Origin: Corynebacterium sp. Marseille-P3884
GTDB taxonomy: Bacteria > Actinomycetota > Actinomycetes > Mycobacteriales > Mycobacteriaceae
NCBI RefSeq assembly: GCF_017942225.1
Contig: NZ_JAGKSD010000002.1
Location: 62,001 to 126,000 of the forward strand
DNA: 64,000 nt
Direction: 5' to 3'
In this document: positions 40,284 through 49,752 of the stretch, piece by piece
How the letters are laid out: each line of letters starts with the position of its first letter
Position numbering within the stretch: position 1 is the first letter of the stretch
Program-made: the position numbers and the translations under genes
Notes under the pieces: generated by a model
What the model was told of the DNA's origin: nothing
Seen by the model: the letters and a program-made list of their open reading frames with translations, nothing else
Database searches by the model: none

Positions 40284-42485
40284 TTGCCGCAGATGGGATC
40301 AGCGCCGGACACACGTGCCGAAGAGCAACGCCACGTGGACACGCTCTTCGCGCATTTGGACCTTGAAGTCGCCACGGCCAGCGCTCGGTTGGAGGAAGTC
40401 CAGGGCGCCGTCGACCCTGATAACCCGGACGCGGACGCTCTCGTGCGCCGCGAGACCGAGTACCACGCGCTCAACGCGAAGCTCGACGATCTCAATGTCG
40501 CGGAAACCGGCCTCGTCTTCGGACGCATCGACATTGCCGACGACGACCCTGAAAACCCCGTCCCCAGCCGAGGCGACCTGGACCGTCGCTATATCGGACG
40601 CATGGGCATCGATGACCGCGCGGACAACTACCGCACTCTCCTGCTCGACTGGCGCGCACCCATGGCTCGCCCTTATTACTTGGCGACGACGGCGCATCCG
40701 GAAGGCGTCGAAAAGCGCCGCAATATCCGCATGCGCGGCCGCACGGTCGAAGCTGTCGACGATGAAATCCTCTCCGGCGACCACGCCGACACAGCAACCC
40801 GCACCACCGACGTCGGCAGCGAAGCAGCTCTGTTGCGCGCGATGAATTCGCCCCGCACCGGCCACATGCAGTCGATCGTGGAGACCATCCAGCGCGAGCA
40901 AGACGAGATCATCCGCGACCCGACGCGCGGCGTCCTCGTCGTGGGCGGCGGCCCCGGCACCGGCAAGACAGCTGTGGCGCTGCACCGCGTGGCATATTTG
41001 CTGTACACGTGGCGCGAACAGTTGGCCCGCACGGGCGTGCTCGTCGTCGGCCCGAACCGGACATTCCTGGACTACATCTCCCGCGTCCTGCCGGAACTCG
41101 GCGAGACGGGCGTGGTGCTCAGCACCGTCGCCGACCTCGTCCCCGGCATCACGCCGACTGGCTCGGACTCGCTCGTCGCACGTGAAGTCAAGGGAACCGA
41201 AGACATGGCGATCATCCTCAAACGTGCCGTGCAGAACCTCCAGACGGTTCCCGAGAACAATATTGATCTGCGCATCGACGGCATTGACATCGCCGTCACG
41301 CCCGCCATGATCACCGCCGCACGCACTCGTGCACGCCGCTCGCGCAAGCCGCACAACGAGGCACGCGCGTATTTCGCCGATCACCTCACCCAGCTCATCG
41401 CGGAGGCGCTCGCAGAGAGAATCGGTGCGGATCCCCTGGGCGGGACCAACCTTCTTTCAGAGGCAGACGTCGACCAGTTGCACGACGATCTGGCGGAGGA
41501 AGGGCAGGTTGAGAGGATCGTCGACACGCATTTTCCTGAACTCGACGCTCCTGCCGTTCTCGCTGGTCTCCTGGGTTCGCGCGACGCGATCGCGGCCGCC
41601 GCGCACGACTACGACGACCTCACGCGCGACGCGTTGTTCCGCACCGACGGGTGGGCTTTCACGCCCGCGGACACAGCGCTTATCGACGAGCTCTTCACCC
41701 TCACCGGCCTTCCCACCCCCTCGGACGAAGCCGAAAAAGCCGACAAAAAGTGGCGGGAACTCGTCGCGGACGCCGAAGACGCGCTGGACATCCTTGCCTC
41801 TTCCGCCAACACCGATACCGACGACGAATTCGAAGCCGAAGTGCTCTCCGCCCACGACATTATCGACGCTGAGACCCTAGCCAGCCGCCAACGCGAAACC
41901 GACGTCCGCTCCACCGCTGAGCGCGCGCGAGCCGATCTGAGCTGGGCGTATGGCCACGTCATTGTCGACGAAGCCCAAGAACTCACGCCCATGGAATGGC
42001 GCATGGTGTTCCGGCGCTGCCCGTCTCGGTGGATGACTCTGGTGGGCGATCCCGCGCAAACCTCCTCGCCCGCTGGTGTGGAGACCTGGGCCGAAACCCT
42101 CTCCCCCTTCATTGGCGACCGGTTCCGCTTCCATGAGCTCACCGTCAACTACCGCACTCCCGCCGAGATCATGGAATACGCTCACGATATCCTCGCCGAA
42201 ATCGACCCCGGCGCTGCTCCTGCCGTGACCGTCCGCTCCACCGGCGAACCCGTGCGCCTGCTCCCCGCAGGAACCGATCCAGGAGCTGTCCGCGCCGAAC
42301 TCGAGTCGCGGGGCGGGCTGACCGCTGTTGTGACCGTCGATAACGTCGGCACCGTCAAGGGACTCGAATACGACCACGTCGTCGTGGTGGATCCCGACAC
42401 CATCATCAACGCCTCGCCCCAGGGGTGGCAGGACCTCTACGTCGCAGTCACGCGCGCGACGCAGACCCTGACGCTCATCGGTTAG
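40284..42485 (+). CDS. HelD-type superfamily I ATPase (RNA polymerase recycling factor family)
   Basis: 733 residues from TTG at 40284, seven bases after GGAG; ATG at 40293 is the alternative. An N-terminal coiled-coil arm (residues 10-80) precedes Walker A GGPGTGKT (about 220-227). UvrD-like motifs follow: HVIVDEAQELTPMEWRM (motif II), LVGDPAQTSSPAG (motif III) and VKGLEYDHVVVVDP (motif V). HelD/HelR proteins in actinobacteria pull stalled RNA polymerase off DNA and can give rifampicin tolerance. No nuclease domain is fused. Confidence 0.88.
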   Translation: MPQMGSAPDTRAEEQRHVDTLFAHLDLEVATASARLEEVQGAVDPDNPDADALVRRETEYHALNAKLDDLNVAETGLVFGRIDIADDDPENPVPSRGDLDRRYIGRMGIDDRADNYRTLLLDWRAPMARPYYLATTAHPEGVEKRRNIRMRGRTVEAVDDEILSGDHADTATRTTDVGSEAALLRAMNSPRTGHMQSIVETIQREQDEIIRDPTRGVLVVGGGPGTGKTAVALHRVAYLLYTWREQLARTGVLVVGPNRTFLDYISRVLPELGETGVVLSTVADLVPGITPTGSDSLVAREVKGTEDMAIILKRAVQNLQTVPENNIDLRIDGIDIAVTPAMITAARTRARRSRKPHNEARAYFADHLTQLIAEALAERIGADPLGGTNLLSEADVDQLHDDLAEEGQVERIVDTHFPELDAPAVLAGLLGSRDAIAAAAHDYDDLTRDALFRTDGWAFTPADTALIDELFTLTGLPTPSDEAEKADKKWRELVADAEDALDILASSANTDTDDEFEAEVLSAHDIIDAETLASRQRETDVRSTAERARADLSWAYGHVIVDEAQELTPMEWRMVFRRCPSRWMTLVGDPAQTSSPAGVETWAETLSPFIGDRFRFHELTVNYRTPAEIMEYAHDILAEIDPGAAPAVTVRSTGEPVRLLPAGTDPGAVRAELESRGGLTAVVTVDNVGTVKGLEYDHVVVVDPDTIINASPQGWQDLYVAVTRATQTLTLIG

Positions 42486-42574
42486 CGCGCATCCTTTTCC
42501 CAGTTCGGCTCGGCTACAGCCGGCGAAACGCGCGGGATAAGCGCGCGGCTGTACTCGCCGACGCGCGGGGCTAG

Positions 42575-43018
42575 CTAGGCGACGGTGTGAACGATCATCA
42601 CGTCGCAATCCGACTGGCGGGCGACATCAGCAGGCACGGAACCGAGCAGACGGCCCGTCAGGGAGTTGATGCCGCGGTTGCCCACGACGAGCAGCTCGGC
42701 GTCGAAATCGGTGACGATGCTCATCAAAGCTTCAACGGGAGTGCCGGGGCGCACTGCGGTCTCGACGTTGTCCAGGCCAGTCTCCTTCGCGCGCTCGACT
42801 GCGGAGGACAGGTTCTCGCGCGCAGTGTCGTCGCCGAGGATGGTGTTGGAATCCTGGCGCAGAGCGGACGAGACCTCTTCTTCGGACTCGTAGTAGGCGC
42901 AACCGATGACGAGCTTGGCACCGAATGCTCCAGCGAGCTCGGCAGCGCGCTCAACGGCGAGCAGGGAGGACGCAGATCCGTCCGTACCGACAACGACGGT
43001 GTTGTAGTTCATAGCCAT
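42575..43018 (-). CDS. Universal stress protein (UspA family)
   Basis: 147 residues, one Usp domain: start TVVVGTDGSASSLLAVERAAELA and the ATP-binding motif VVGNRGINSLTGRLLGSVPADVAR (G-2x-G-9x-G-S pattern). It is probably an ATP-binding dimer. ATG at 43018 preceded by GGAAGG. Sits 82 bp downstream of uvrB. Confidence 0.93.
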   Translation of the reverse strand: MAMNYNTVVVGTDGSASSLLAVERAAELAGAFGAKLVIGCAYYESEEEVSSALRQDSNTILGDDTARENLSSAVERAKETGLDNVETAVRPGTPVEALMSIVTDFDAELLVVGNRGINSLTGRLLGSVPADVARQSDCDVMIVHTVA

Positions 43019-43100
43019 GGTGCACCTTCCGGATTGACACGTTGTCCTCGCCTTTCGTGGTCCGGCTGCGCCGTGTTCCCGAAGGCGGTACTCCAGGCCA

Positions 43101-45197
43101 CTATATACCGGCTTCTTTCACACCGCGGAGCTCCTTGCGCAGATCGGCGATCTCGTCGCGCAGTCGCCCGGCCAGCTCGAATTTCAGCTCGCGGGCGGCG
43201 CTGGTCATCTGGGTGGTGAGGTCGTCGATAAGCTGTTGAATCTCGTCTTGTGCCATGGACGATGTGTCGCGACCTTCGAGCATGGATGTCTCGCTGGAGC
43301 TGGACGCTTCCTCGTCGTCGCTGCGCTCGTAGACCTCGTCAAGGATGTCCGCGATCTTCTTGCGCAGCGGCTGCGGGTCGATGCCGTGCTCTTCGTTGTA
43401 GGCGATCTGCTTAGCGCGGCGGCGTTCGGTCTCGTCGATGGCGGCCTGCATGGATTCGGTGATGTCGTCGCCGTACATGATGACCTCGCCGGAGACGTTG
43501 CGGGCGGCACGGCCGATCGTCTGAATGAGCGATTTCGTGGAGCGGAGGAAGCCTTCTTTGTCGGCGTCGAGAATGGCAACGAGGGAGACTTCGGGCAGGT
43601 CGAGACCCTCGCGAAGGAGGTTGATGCCCACGAGCACGTCGAATTCGCCGAGACGCAGCTGGCGCAACAGCTCCACGCGCTGCAGCGTGTCGATATCCGA
43701 GTGCAGGTACCGCACCTTGATTCCGTTGTCGAGGAAGTAGTCGGTGAGGTCCTCCGCCATGCGCTTGGTCAAGGTGGTGACCAAGACTCGCTCGTCCTTC
43801 TCGGTGCGCTCGCGGATCTCGTGGATGAGGTCGTCGATCTGGCCCTTTGTCGGGCGGACGGACACCTTCGGGTCGACCAAGCCGGTCGGGCGAATGACCT
43901 GCTCGACGAATTCTCCGCCGGCGGCTTCGAGCTCGTAGTCGCCCGGCGTTGCCGACATGTAGACGGTCTGGCCGACGCGATCCTCGAATTCGTCGAAGGT
44001 CAGCGGGCGGTTGTCCACCGCCGACGGGAGGCGGAACCCGAATTCGACGAGGTTGCGCTTGCGGGACATGTCGCCTTCGTACATGCCGCCGATCTGCGGG
44101 ACGGTGACGTGGGACTCGTCAATGATGGTGAGGAAATCTTCCGGGAAATAGTCGATCAGCGTCGCCGGTGCAGACCCCGCCTCACGGCCGTCGATGTGGC
44201 GCGAGTAGTTCTCGATGCCGGAGCAGAACCCCACCTGCTGAATCATCTCGAGGTCGTATTCGGTGCGCATGCGCAACCGCTGCGCTTCAAGCAGCTTGCC
44301 GCGGTTCTCCAGATCCTCCAGGCGGTCGGCGAGCTCTTCCTTGATCGCCTCGATGGCCTTTTCCATGCGCTCCTCAGTCGCCACATAGTGCGTCGCCGGG
44401 AAGATCCGCAGCTCGTCGCGCTGCTCGAGCACGTCACCGGTGAGCGGGTGGATGTAGTACAGCGAGTCGACCTCGTCGCCGAAGAACTCCACGCGCACAG
44501 CGACTTCCTCGTAGGCCGGGATGATATCCACGGTGTCACCTTTCACACGGAAGGTGCCACGCTTGAAGTCGACGTCGTTGCGCTCGTATTGGACGTCGAC
44601 AAGCAGGCGCAGGAAACGGTCGCGCTCGATCTCCTCGCCGACGCGCAACAGCAACGAACGGTCGAGGTACGACTGCGGCGTGCCCAGGCCGTAAATGCAC
44701 GACACGGAGGAAACAACGACCACGTCGCGTCGGCTGAGCAACGCTGACGTCGCCGAGTGGCGGAGACGCTCGACATCGTCGTTGATCGACGAGTCCTTCT
44801 CGATATAGGTGTCCGTCTGCGCGATATACGCCTCAGGTTGGTAGTAGTCGTAGTACGAGACGAAATACTCGACGGCGTTATTCGGCAGCAGTTCGCGCAG
44901 CTCGGTAGCCAGCTGCGCCGCGAGCGTCTTATTCGGCGCCATCACCAGCGTCGGGCGTTGCTGCTGCTCGATCAGCCACGCCGCGGTCGCCGATTTACCA
45001 GTACCGGTCGCACCCATGAGCACGACATCGGGCTCCCCCGCGCGCAGACGCTTATCCAGCTCGGCGATCGCTTTCGGCTGGTCGCCCGACGGCTCAAATT
45101 CGGACTCGACCTTGAAGAGCTTCTCGGTGCGCTCCACCTCCCCCACCGGGCGGAATTCAGAGTGCGACAAAACGGGGTGCTCAGCAGCAAAAGCCAT
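43101..45197 (-). CDS. uvrB: Excinuclease ABC subunit B
   Basis: 698 residues. Helicase motifs [13 protein letters not shown] (Walker A) and [17 protein letters not shown], the beta-hairpin [21 protein letters not shown] (split here as [10 protein letters not shown] and TDTYIEKD), and the C-terminal UVR motif [22 protein letters not shown]. It works with UvrA. The 11-mer at 43223-43233 encodes LID of the UVR motif. Confidence 0.98.
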   Translation of the reverse strand: MAFAAEHPVLSHSEFRPVGEVERTEKLFKVESEFEPSGDQPKAIAELDKRLRAGEPDVVLMGATGTGKSATAAWLIEQQQRPTLVMAPNKTLAAQLATELRELLPNNAVEYFVSYYDYYQPEAYIAQTDTYIEKDSSINDDVERLRHSATSALLSRRDVVVVSSVSCIYGLGTPQSYLDRSLLLRVGEEIERDRFLRLLVDVQYERNDVDFKRGTFRVKGDTVDIIPAYEEVAVRVEFFGDEVDSLYYIHPLTGDVLEQRDELRIFPATHYVATEERMEKAIEAIKEELADRLEDLENRGKLLEAQRLRMRTEYDLEMIQQVGFCSGIENYSRHIDGREAGSAPATLIDYFPEDFLTIIDESHVTVPQIGGMYEGDMSRKRNLVEFGFRLPSAVDNRPLTFDEFEDRVGQTVYMSATPGDYELEAAGGEFVEQVIRPTGLVDPKVSVRPTKGQIDDLIHEIRERTEKDERVLVTTLTKRMAEDLTDYFLDNGIKVRYLHSDIDTLQRVELLRQLRLGEFDVLVGINLLREGLDLPEVSLVAILDADKEGFLRSTKSLIQTIGRAARNVSGEVIMYGDDITESMQAAIDETERRRAKQIAYNEEHGIDPQPLRKKIADILDEVYERSDDEEASSSSETSMLEGRDTSSMAQDEIQQLIDDLTTQMTSAARELKFELAGRLRDEIADLRKELRGVKEAGI

Positions 45198-45317
45198 GCA
45201 CGCCAGTCTAGGTCAGTTTCGCTTTTCGCTTATCGACGCCCCGCGCCAGTTGCGACGCCCTTCGTCCCCCAGTCAAAATGTTGCGACTTACTTTCAGCTG
45301 CACTTAAGGTTGTGTGT

Positions 45318-46157
45318 ATGGTCCTCCGACATTCGCACACCGCAGCTCGCGCCGCCATCACGGCGGCGGGACTACGGCACGCGGATGTGGCTTCATATTT
45401 GGGGATCGACGCCAGCAAGCTCTCCAAGTCGCTCTCAGGGGTACGGCGCTTCAACGACGCCGAACTGGAGCGCTTGGCGGAGATCACCGGTGTCACCGTG
45501 GACAGCCTGAAGCCGCTGTCTCACTCCGATCACGACTCGGCTGCTCACTCGCGTGAGGCCGAGTGGGCTGCCCGTCGCCGCGCCATTGCCGCAGCCGCAT
45601 GGCCGCTGTTCGCCGCGAACGGCTACCAGGCGGTCAAGGTCGCTGACATTGCGCGGGAGGCAGGAGTGTCCAGCTCCGCTGTGCACTACTACTTCCGCTC
45701 CAAGAATGATGTCTTCCTCGCCACTCTCGATCTCTGCTCGGAGCAGGCGGCAGAAAGGAGGGCAGGGGTGGCGTCGATAAGCGATCCTGCCCAGCGTCTC
45801 GTGCGCTTCGCGCAAATCCAGCTCGACGGTTCGGCGGAAGCCACCCGCGAGTGGACGACGTGGGCGCAATTTTGGGCATCGTCACCGATGTTCGACGACG
45901 CGAAAAAAGCGACCGCCCTGGCGTACAGCCGCTGGGACGAGCAACTGCGCGCCATCGTGCTCGAGGGCATGGCGTCCGGCCAATTCGCCGTCGACGAGCC
46001 CGACGAGATGTTGGGCGCAGTCACGGCGATGATCGACGGACTCGGTGTGCGCATGCTCACCGGTGCCTTGTCCGCCAGCGACGCCGCAGCCGCAGTGACG
46101 GACTATCTGAATACGTGGATGACAGCGCCTGCTGTCTCTGTGAAGGAGAACGCATAG
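45318..46157 (+). CDS. Hybrid transcription regulator: XRE-like HTH plus TetR domain
   Basis: 279 residues from ATG at 45318. Residues 1-70 look like an XRE/Cro-type HTH (ARAAITAAGLRHADVASYLGIDASKLSKSLSG), and residues 85-145 a TetR HTH (AAWPLFAANGYQAVKVADIAREAGVSSSAVHYYF). The rest is a TetR ligand domain with WTTWAQFW. TTGCGA (45281-45286), an 18-bp spacer and TAAGGT just before the ATG suggest a leaderless transcript. It ends 2 bp before the transporter lipoprotein, so it is probably the local regulator of the importer operon. The 11-mer at 45772-45782 uses the rare codon ATA. Confidence 0.85.
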   Translation: MVLRHSHTAARAAITAAGLRHADVASYLGIDASKLSKSLSGVRRFNDAELERLAEITGVTVDSLKPLSHSDHDSAAHSREAEWAARRRAIAAAAWPLFAANGYQAVKVADIAREAGVSSSAVHYYFRSKNDVFLATLDLCSEQAAERRAGVASISDPAQRLVRFAQIQLDGSAEATREWTTWAQFWASSPMFDDAKKATALAYSRWDEQLRAIVLEGMASGQFAVDEPDEMLGAVTAMIDGLGVRMLTGALSASDAAAAVTDYLNTWMTAPAVSVKENA

Positions 46158-46159
46158 AC

Positions 46160-47716
46160 ATGGTTGAACTTTCGCGCCGGCAGTTGCTCGGCGCCGCGGC
46201 GGTGGCAGGATCAGCGACCGCGTTCGCGGCGTGCTCGCCGACGCTGCCGACTGAAAACATCGACACGTCGGGCCCGCCGCGCAAAGGCGGCACGCTGCGC
46301 GTCGGACTCGTGGGCGGCTCTACCGCCGACACCGTAGACGCGCACATTCCCGCCAGTGCCAGCGACGCCGCACGTGTGGTCAATCTGTACGAGCCCCTCG
46401 TTCGCCGCGGCTACGAATACGAGCTGGAAAACCGCCTCGCCGAGAGCCTCGAGCCGAATGAAGACGCGACCGAGTGGACCATCCGGCTGCGTGAGGGCGT
46501 GAAATTCTCCGACGGCCGACCGGTGCGCCCTGAGGATGTGATTGCCACCTACGAACGCGTCGCCGACCCGGACGACCCGAAGAACGGCGCGGGCTCCATC
46601 GCGCACATCGAGGCGATGAACGTCGTCGACGACCGCACGCTGACGATCTCCCTATCGCGCCCCGATGCGACCTTGACGGAGGCGCTCGCCGAGTACCAGA
46701 TGGGCATCGTCCCTGAAGACTACGATCCGGAGAACCCGATCGGTGCCGGCCCTTTCAAGCTGGTCAATTTCTCCGCTGGCCGCGAGACCATCATGGAGCG
46801 CAACGAGCACTACTACCTCGGCCCCGCCAACCTGGATCGCGTCGAGGTCGTCGACTTCTACCAGGAAGACGCGATGCTCAACGCGCTCCTGTCATCGCAG
46901 GTCGACGGCATCGGCGCGCTCAACCACGCGCTTGTCCGTGTCATCGAAGCGGACCCGCGCATGCACGTCGTCAGCTCCGAATCAGGCATGTGGCTCCCCT
47001 TCACCATGCGCGTCGACCATGAGCCTTTCGACGACGAACGCGTCCGCCAGGCCATGCGCCTCGCGTGCGCGCGTCCGGGCTTGGTCGACCAAGTCTTCTC
47101 CGGCGAAGGTCAGGTCGGCAACGACATGTTCGCGCTCTACGACCCCGCGTACCCGCACGAATTCCCCCAGCGCGAGCAAAACATCGAAGAAGCAAAGAAA
47201 TTGCTTGCCGACGCCGGCTACCCCGACGGCATCGACGTCACCCTCGCCACCTCTGAGATCGCCTCCGGTGCTGTCCGCGCCGCGCAGGTATTCACGGAGC
47301 AGGTGCGCGACGCCGGCATCCGCGTGAAGATCGACCAAGTCGACTCCACCACCTTCTGGGCCGACGGCAACTACCTGTCCTACCCCTTCTCCCAGACCTT
47401 CTACTACACACGCAACTTCCTCGAGCAGGTCAACCGCTGCGCGACCGAGGAAGCGCCGTTCAACGAAACGCACTGGGTCGACGACGAGTTCACTGCCCGC
47501 GTCGAAGCCGCCCGCGGCATTGTCGACGACCGCGAGCGCGGCAAAGAGATCAAGGAGCTCCAGCGCGAGTTCTACGACCGCGGCGGCTACATCATCTGGG
47601 GCTTTCCCAACCAGGTGGATGCGTACCACAACTACGTGGTCGGAGCGCGACCCCACACAAGTGGCGTGGCGTTGTCCCAGGCGTTGTTCTACGACATGTG
47701 GATTGCGGAGGCATAG
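46160..47716 (+). CDS. ABC importer substrate-binding lipoprotein, family 5 (OppA/DppA-like)
   Basis: 518 residues. Twin-arginine lipoprotein signal (LSRRQLLGAAAVAGSATAFAAC, Cys25). SBP family 5 features: GGTLRVGLVGG, FSDGRPVRPEDVIATYERV, IGAGPFKLVNFSAG. Family members bind peptides, nickel, or other solutes, so the ligand cannot be fixed. It is followed after 3 bp by the permeases. Confidence 0.93.
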   Translation: MVELSRRQLLGAAAVAGSATAFAACSPTLPTENIDTSGPPRKGGTLRVGLVGGSTADTVDAHIPASASDAARVVNLYEPLVRRGYEYELENRLAESLEPNEDATEWTIRLREGVKFSDGRPVRPEDVIATYERVADPDDPKNGAGSIAHIEAMNVVDDRTLTISLSRPDATLTEALAEYQMGIVPEDYDPENPIGAGPFKLVNFSAGRETIMERNEHYYLGPANLDRVEVVDFYQEDAMLNALLSSQVDGIGALNHALVRVIEADPRMHVVSSESGMWLPFTMRVDHEPFDDERVRQAMRLACARPGLVDQVFSGEGQVGNDMFALYDPAYPHEFPQREQNIEEAKKLLADAGYPDGIDVTLATSEIASGAVRAAQVFTEQVRDAGIRVKIDQVDSTTFWADGNYLSYPFSQTFYYTRNFLEQVNRCATEEAPFNETHWVDDEFTARVEAARGIVDDRERGKEIKELQREFYDRGGYIIWGFPNQVDAYHNYVVGARPHTSGVALSQALFYDMWIAEA

Positions 47717-47719
47717 ACA

Positions 47720-48667
47720 ATGGGCAAACTCATCGCTCGCCGACTCGGCTTGAGCATCTTCATCCTTCTCGCAGTGTCGGTGATCATTTTCTGCGCCACG
47801 CTGCTTCTGCCAGGCGACCCCGCCCGCGCCATCCTGGGTCAACAGGCCACACCGGAGCGCATCGCCGCGCTGGAAGCCGAAATGAACCTGGACAAAAACC
47901 CCGTCGAGCGCTACTTCCTATGGCTCGGCGGAGTGCTGACCGGCAACTTCGGCACATCCACCACCACTGGCGGACCAGTCTCCGAACTCCTCGGTGAGCC
48001 CCTGGTCAACTCCTTAGTGCTAATGGTGCTGGCTGCCCTCGTCGCGATCCCGCTCGGCATTCTCGTGGGCATCTACGCCGCCTGGTGGCGCGGGTTCCGA
48101 CGCGACCGCGCCATCACGTGGGTCACGCTGATCCTCGCTGCGATGCCGGAGTTCGTCATCGGTATCTTGCTCGTCACCGTGTTCGCGACCTCGGTCTTCC
48201 AGGCCCTGCCGGCTGTGACGATGTCGCAACCGGGCGCGTCGGTGTGGTCGTATCCGTCGCAGCTCGTTTTGCCGACGCTGACCTTGGCGCTCGTCGTCAG
48301 TCCATATATTGCGCGCATGACCCGCGCCACGATGATCGAGACCCTCGACTCCGGCTACGTCGAAATGGCCCGCCTCAAAGGCGTGCCTGAGCGGCGCGTC
48401 ATTTTCCGCCACGCACTCCCCCACGCCATTGGCCCCATCGCACAGGTCGTCGCGATCCAGCTCGCATGGCTTGCCGGCGGCATCGTCGTCGTCGAGTACT
48501 TGTTCCGCTACCCGGGCCTCGGCGTCGCCATGATCGACGCCGTCAACTACCGCGACGTCCAAGTTGTCCAGGCAGTCACCCTCCTCATCGCCGCCGTCTA
48601 CGTCGTGGTCAACCTGCTTGCCGACGTCATCGGCATCATGGCCAACCCGAAGCTAAGGAGCAACTAA
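47720..48667 (+). CDS. ABC importer permease (OppB/DppB-like)
   Basis: 315 residues, six transmembrane helices, with the N-terminal LARRLGLSIFILLAVSVIIF type start and the EAA loop ARLKGVPERRVIFRHALPHAIGP. First membrane subunit of the importer; its TAA overlaps the next ATG. Confidence 0.94.
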   Translation: MGKLIARRLGLSIFILLAVSVIIFCATLLLPGDPARAILGQQATPERIAALEAEMNLDKNPVERYFLWLGGVLTGNFGTSTTTGGPVSELLGEPLVNSLVLMVLAALVAIPLGILVGIYAAWWRGFRRDRAITWVTLILAAMPEFVIGILLVTVFATSVFQALPAVTMSQPGASVWSYPSQLVLPTLTLALVVSPYIARMTRATMIETLDSGYVEMARLKGVPERRVIFRHALPHAIGPIAQVVAIQLAWLAGGIVVVEYLFRYPGLGVAMIDAVNYRDVQVVQAVTLLIAAVYVVVNLLADVIGIMANPKLRSN

Positions 48668-49752
48668 TGACCCAGCCACACAACCCTGGCTCCGAGTCCG
48701 TAGAGTCGCTCGAGCCAACGGAAACGCTGCGAGCTGATAAGGCAGCGGCGACCGAACCCGCTGCCACCGACGTTCGCACGGGCGACGAGCTCAAAGCCTC
48801 CCTGTCCAAACCTGACCCGCTGCTCAAGCGCATCTGGGCACAGCCGGAGGGCAAGGTCGGCATGGTGCTTACTGGCGCAGTGCTCCTCGTCACGCTCGTC
48901 GGCTACTTCTTCGCCGAACAGCTCACCGGCTACTCCACCACCGAGTTCTTGGGCCTGCCTTTTGTGTCTGACGGGGTCTTCGGCACCGACAACCTCGGGC
49001 GTTCCGTCGCCTCACGCTTTGTCGGCGGCGGCCTGATTCTGCTCATCACGGCTTTCCTGGCGACGGTGCTGGGCATGGTCGTGGGCACGGTCCTCGGCAT
49101 GATCGCCGGCTACACAGGCGGCGTGACCGACGCTGTAATCATGCGCATCAACGACGTCTTGCTGGCATTCCCGCAGCTGATCTTCGCCATGCTGGCGATC
49201 GTGATTTTCGGGCCGTCCGCCACTGTCCTGGTGCTCGTGATCGGGTTGACCCATGCGCCGCGTATCGCCCGCGTGGCTCGCTCGGCAACGCAGTCGGTCA
49301 CCAACGAGGACTACATCCGCGCCGCCCAGATGTACTCGGTGCCGCATTGGAAGATCCTCACCCAGGAAATCCTGCCGAATATCACCGGCCCGCTGTCCGT
49401 CGAGGCAGGTCTGCGCTTGACGTACTCCATCGGTTCGATCGCCTCCCTGTCCTTCCTGGGCCTCGGCATCCAGCCGCCTGCCGCGGACTGGGGCCTCATG
49501 ATCAATGAGAACCGCATCGCCCTGTCCATTCAGCCGTGGGGCGTGGTCCTGCCGGTCATCGCCATCGCGATCTTGACCATCGGCACGAACATGCTTGCCG
49601 ACGCCACTGCCCGCGCCACCGCCTCCACCGCCACCCCCGTCAAACGCACCGGCGAAACGACCCCGAGCGAGCGCCACGACAAGGTTCAGCCCATCATCAA
49701 TGAAGACACCCGCAGCCGAACCACCAAGGCTGCCCCGAAGGAGAACGCATGA
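48667..49752 (+). CDS. ABC importer permease (OppC/DppC-like)
   Basis: 361 residues from ATG at 48667. A longer than usual Glu/Ala-rich cytosolic N-terminus (about 60 residues) comes before the first helix. The EAA loop is AAQMYSVPHWKILTQEILPNITGP. An unusual 50-residue hydrophilic C-tail extends past the last helix. The last codons overlap the ATPase start by 4 bp. Confidence 0.94.
   Translation: MTQPHNPGSESVESLEPTETLRADKAAATEPAATDVRTGDELKASLSKPDPLLKRIWAQPEGKVGMVLTGAVLLVTLVGYFFAEQLTGYSTTEFLGLPFVSDGVFGTDNLGRSVASRFVGGGLILLITAFLATVLGMVVGTVLGMIAGYTGGVTDAVIMRINDVLLAFPQLIFAMLAIVIFGPSATVLVLVIGLTHAPRIARVARSATQSVTNEDYIRAAQMYSVPHWKILTQEILPNITGPLSVEAGLRLTYSIGSIASLSFLGLGIQPPAADWGLMINENRIALSIQPWGVVLPVIAIAILTIGTNMLADATARATASTATPVKRTGETTPSERHDKVQPIINEDTRSRTTKAAPKENA

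Noticed and set aside
43236..44747. Plus-strand frame of 503 codons opposite uvrB
   Set aside because: Antisense shadow of uvrB.
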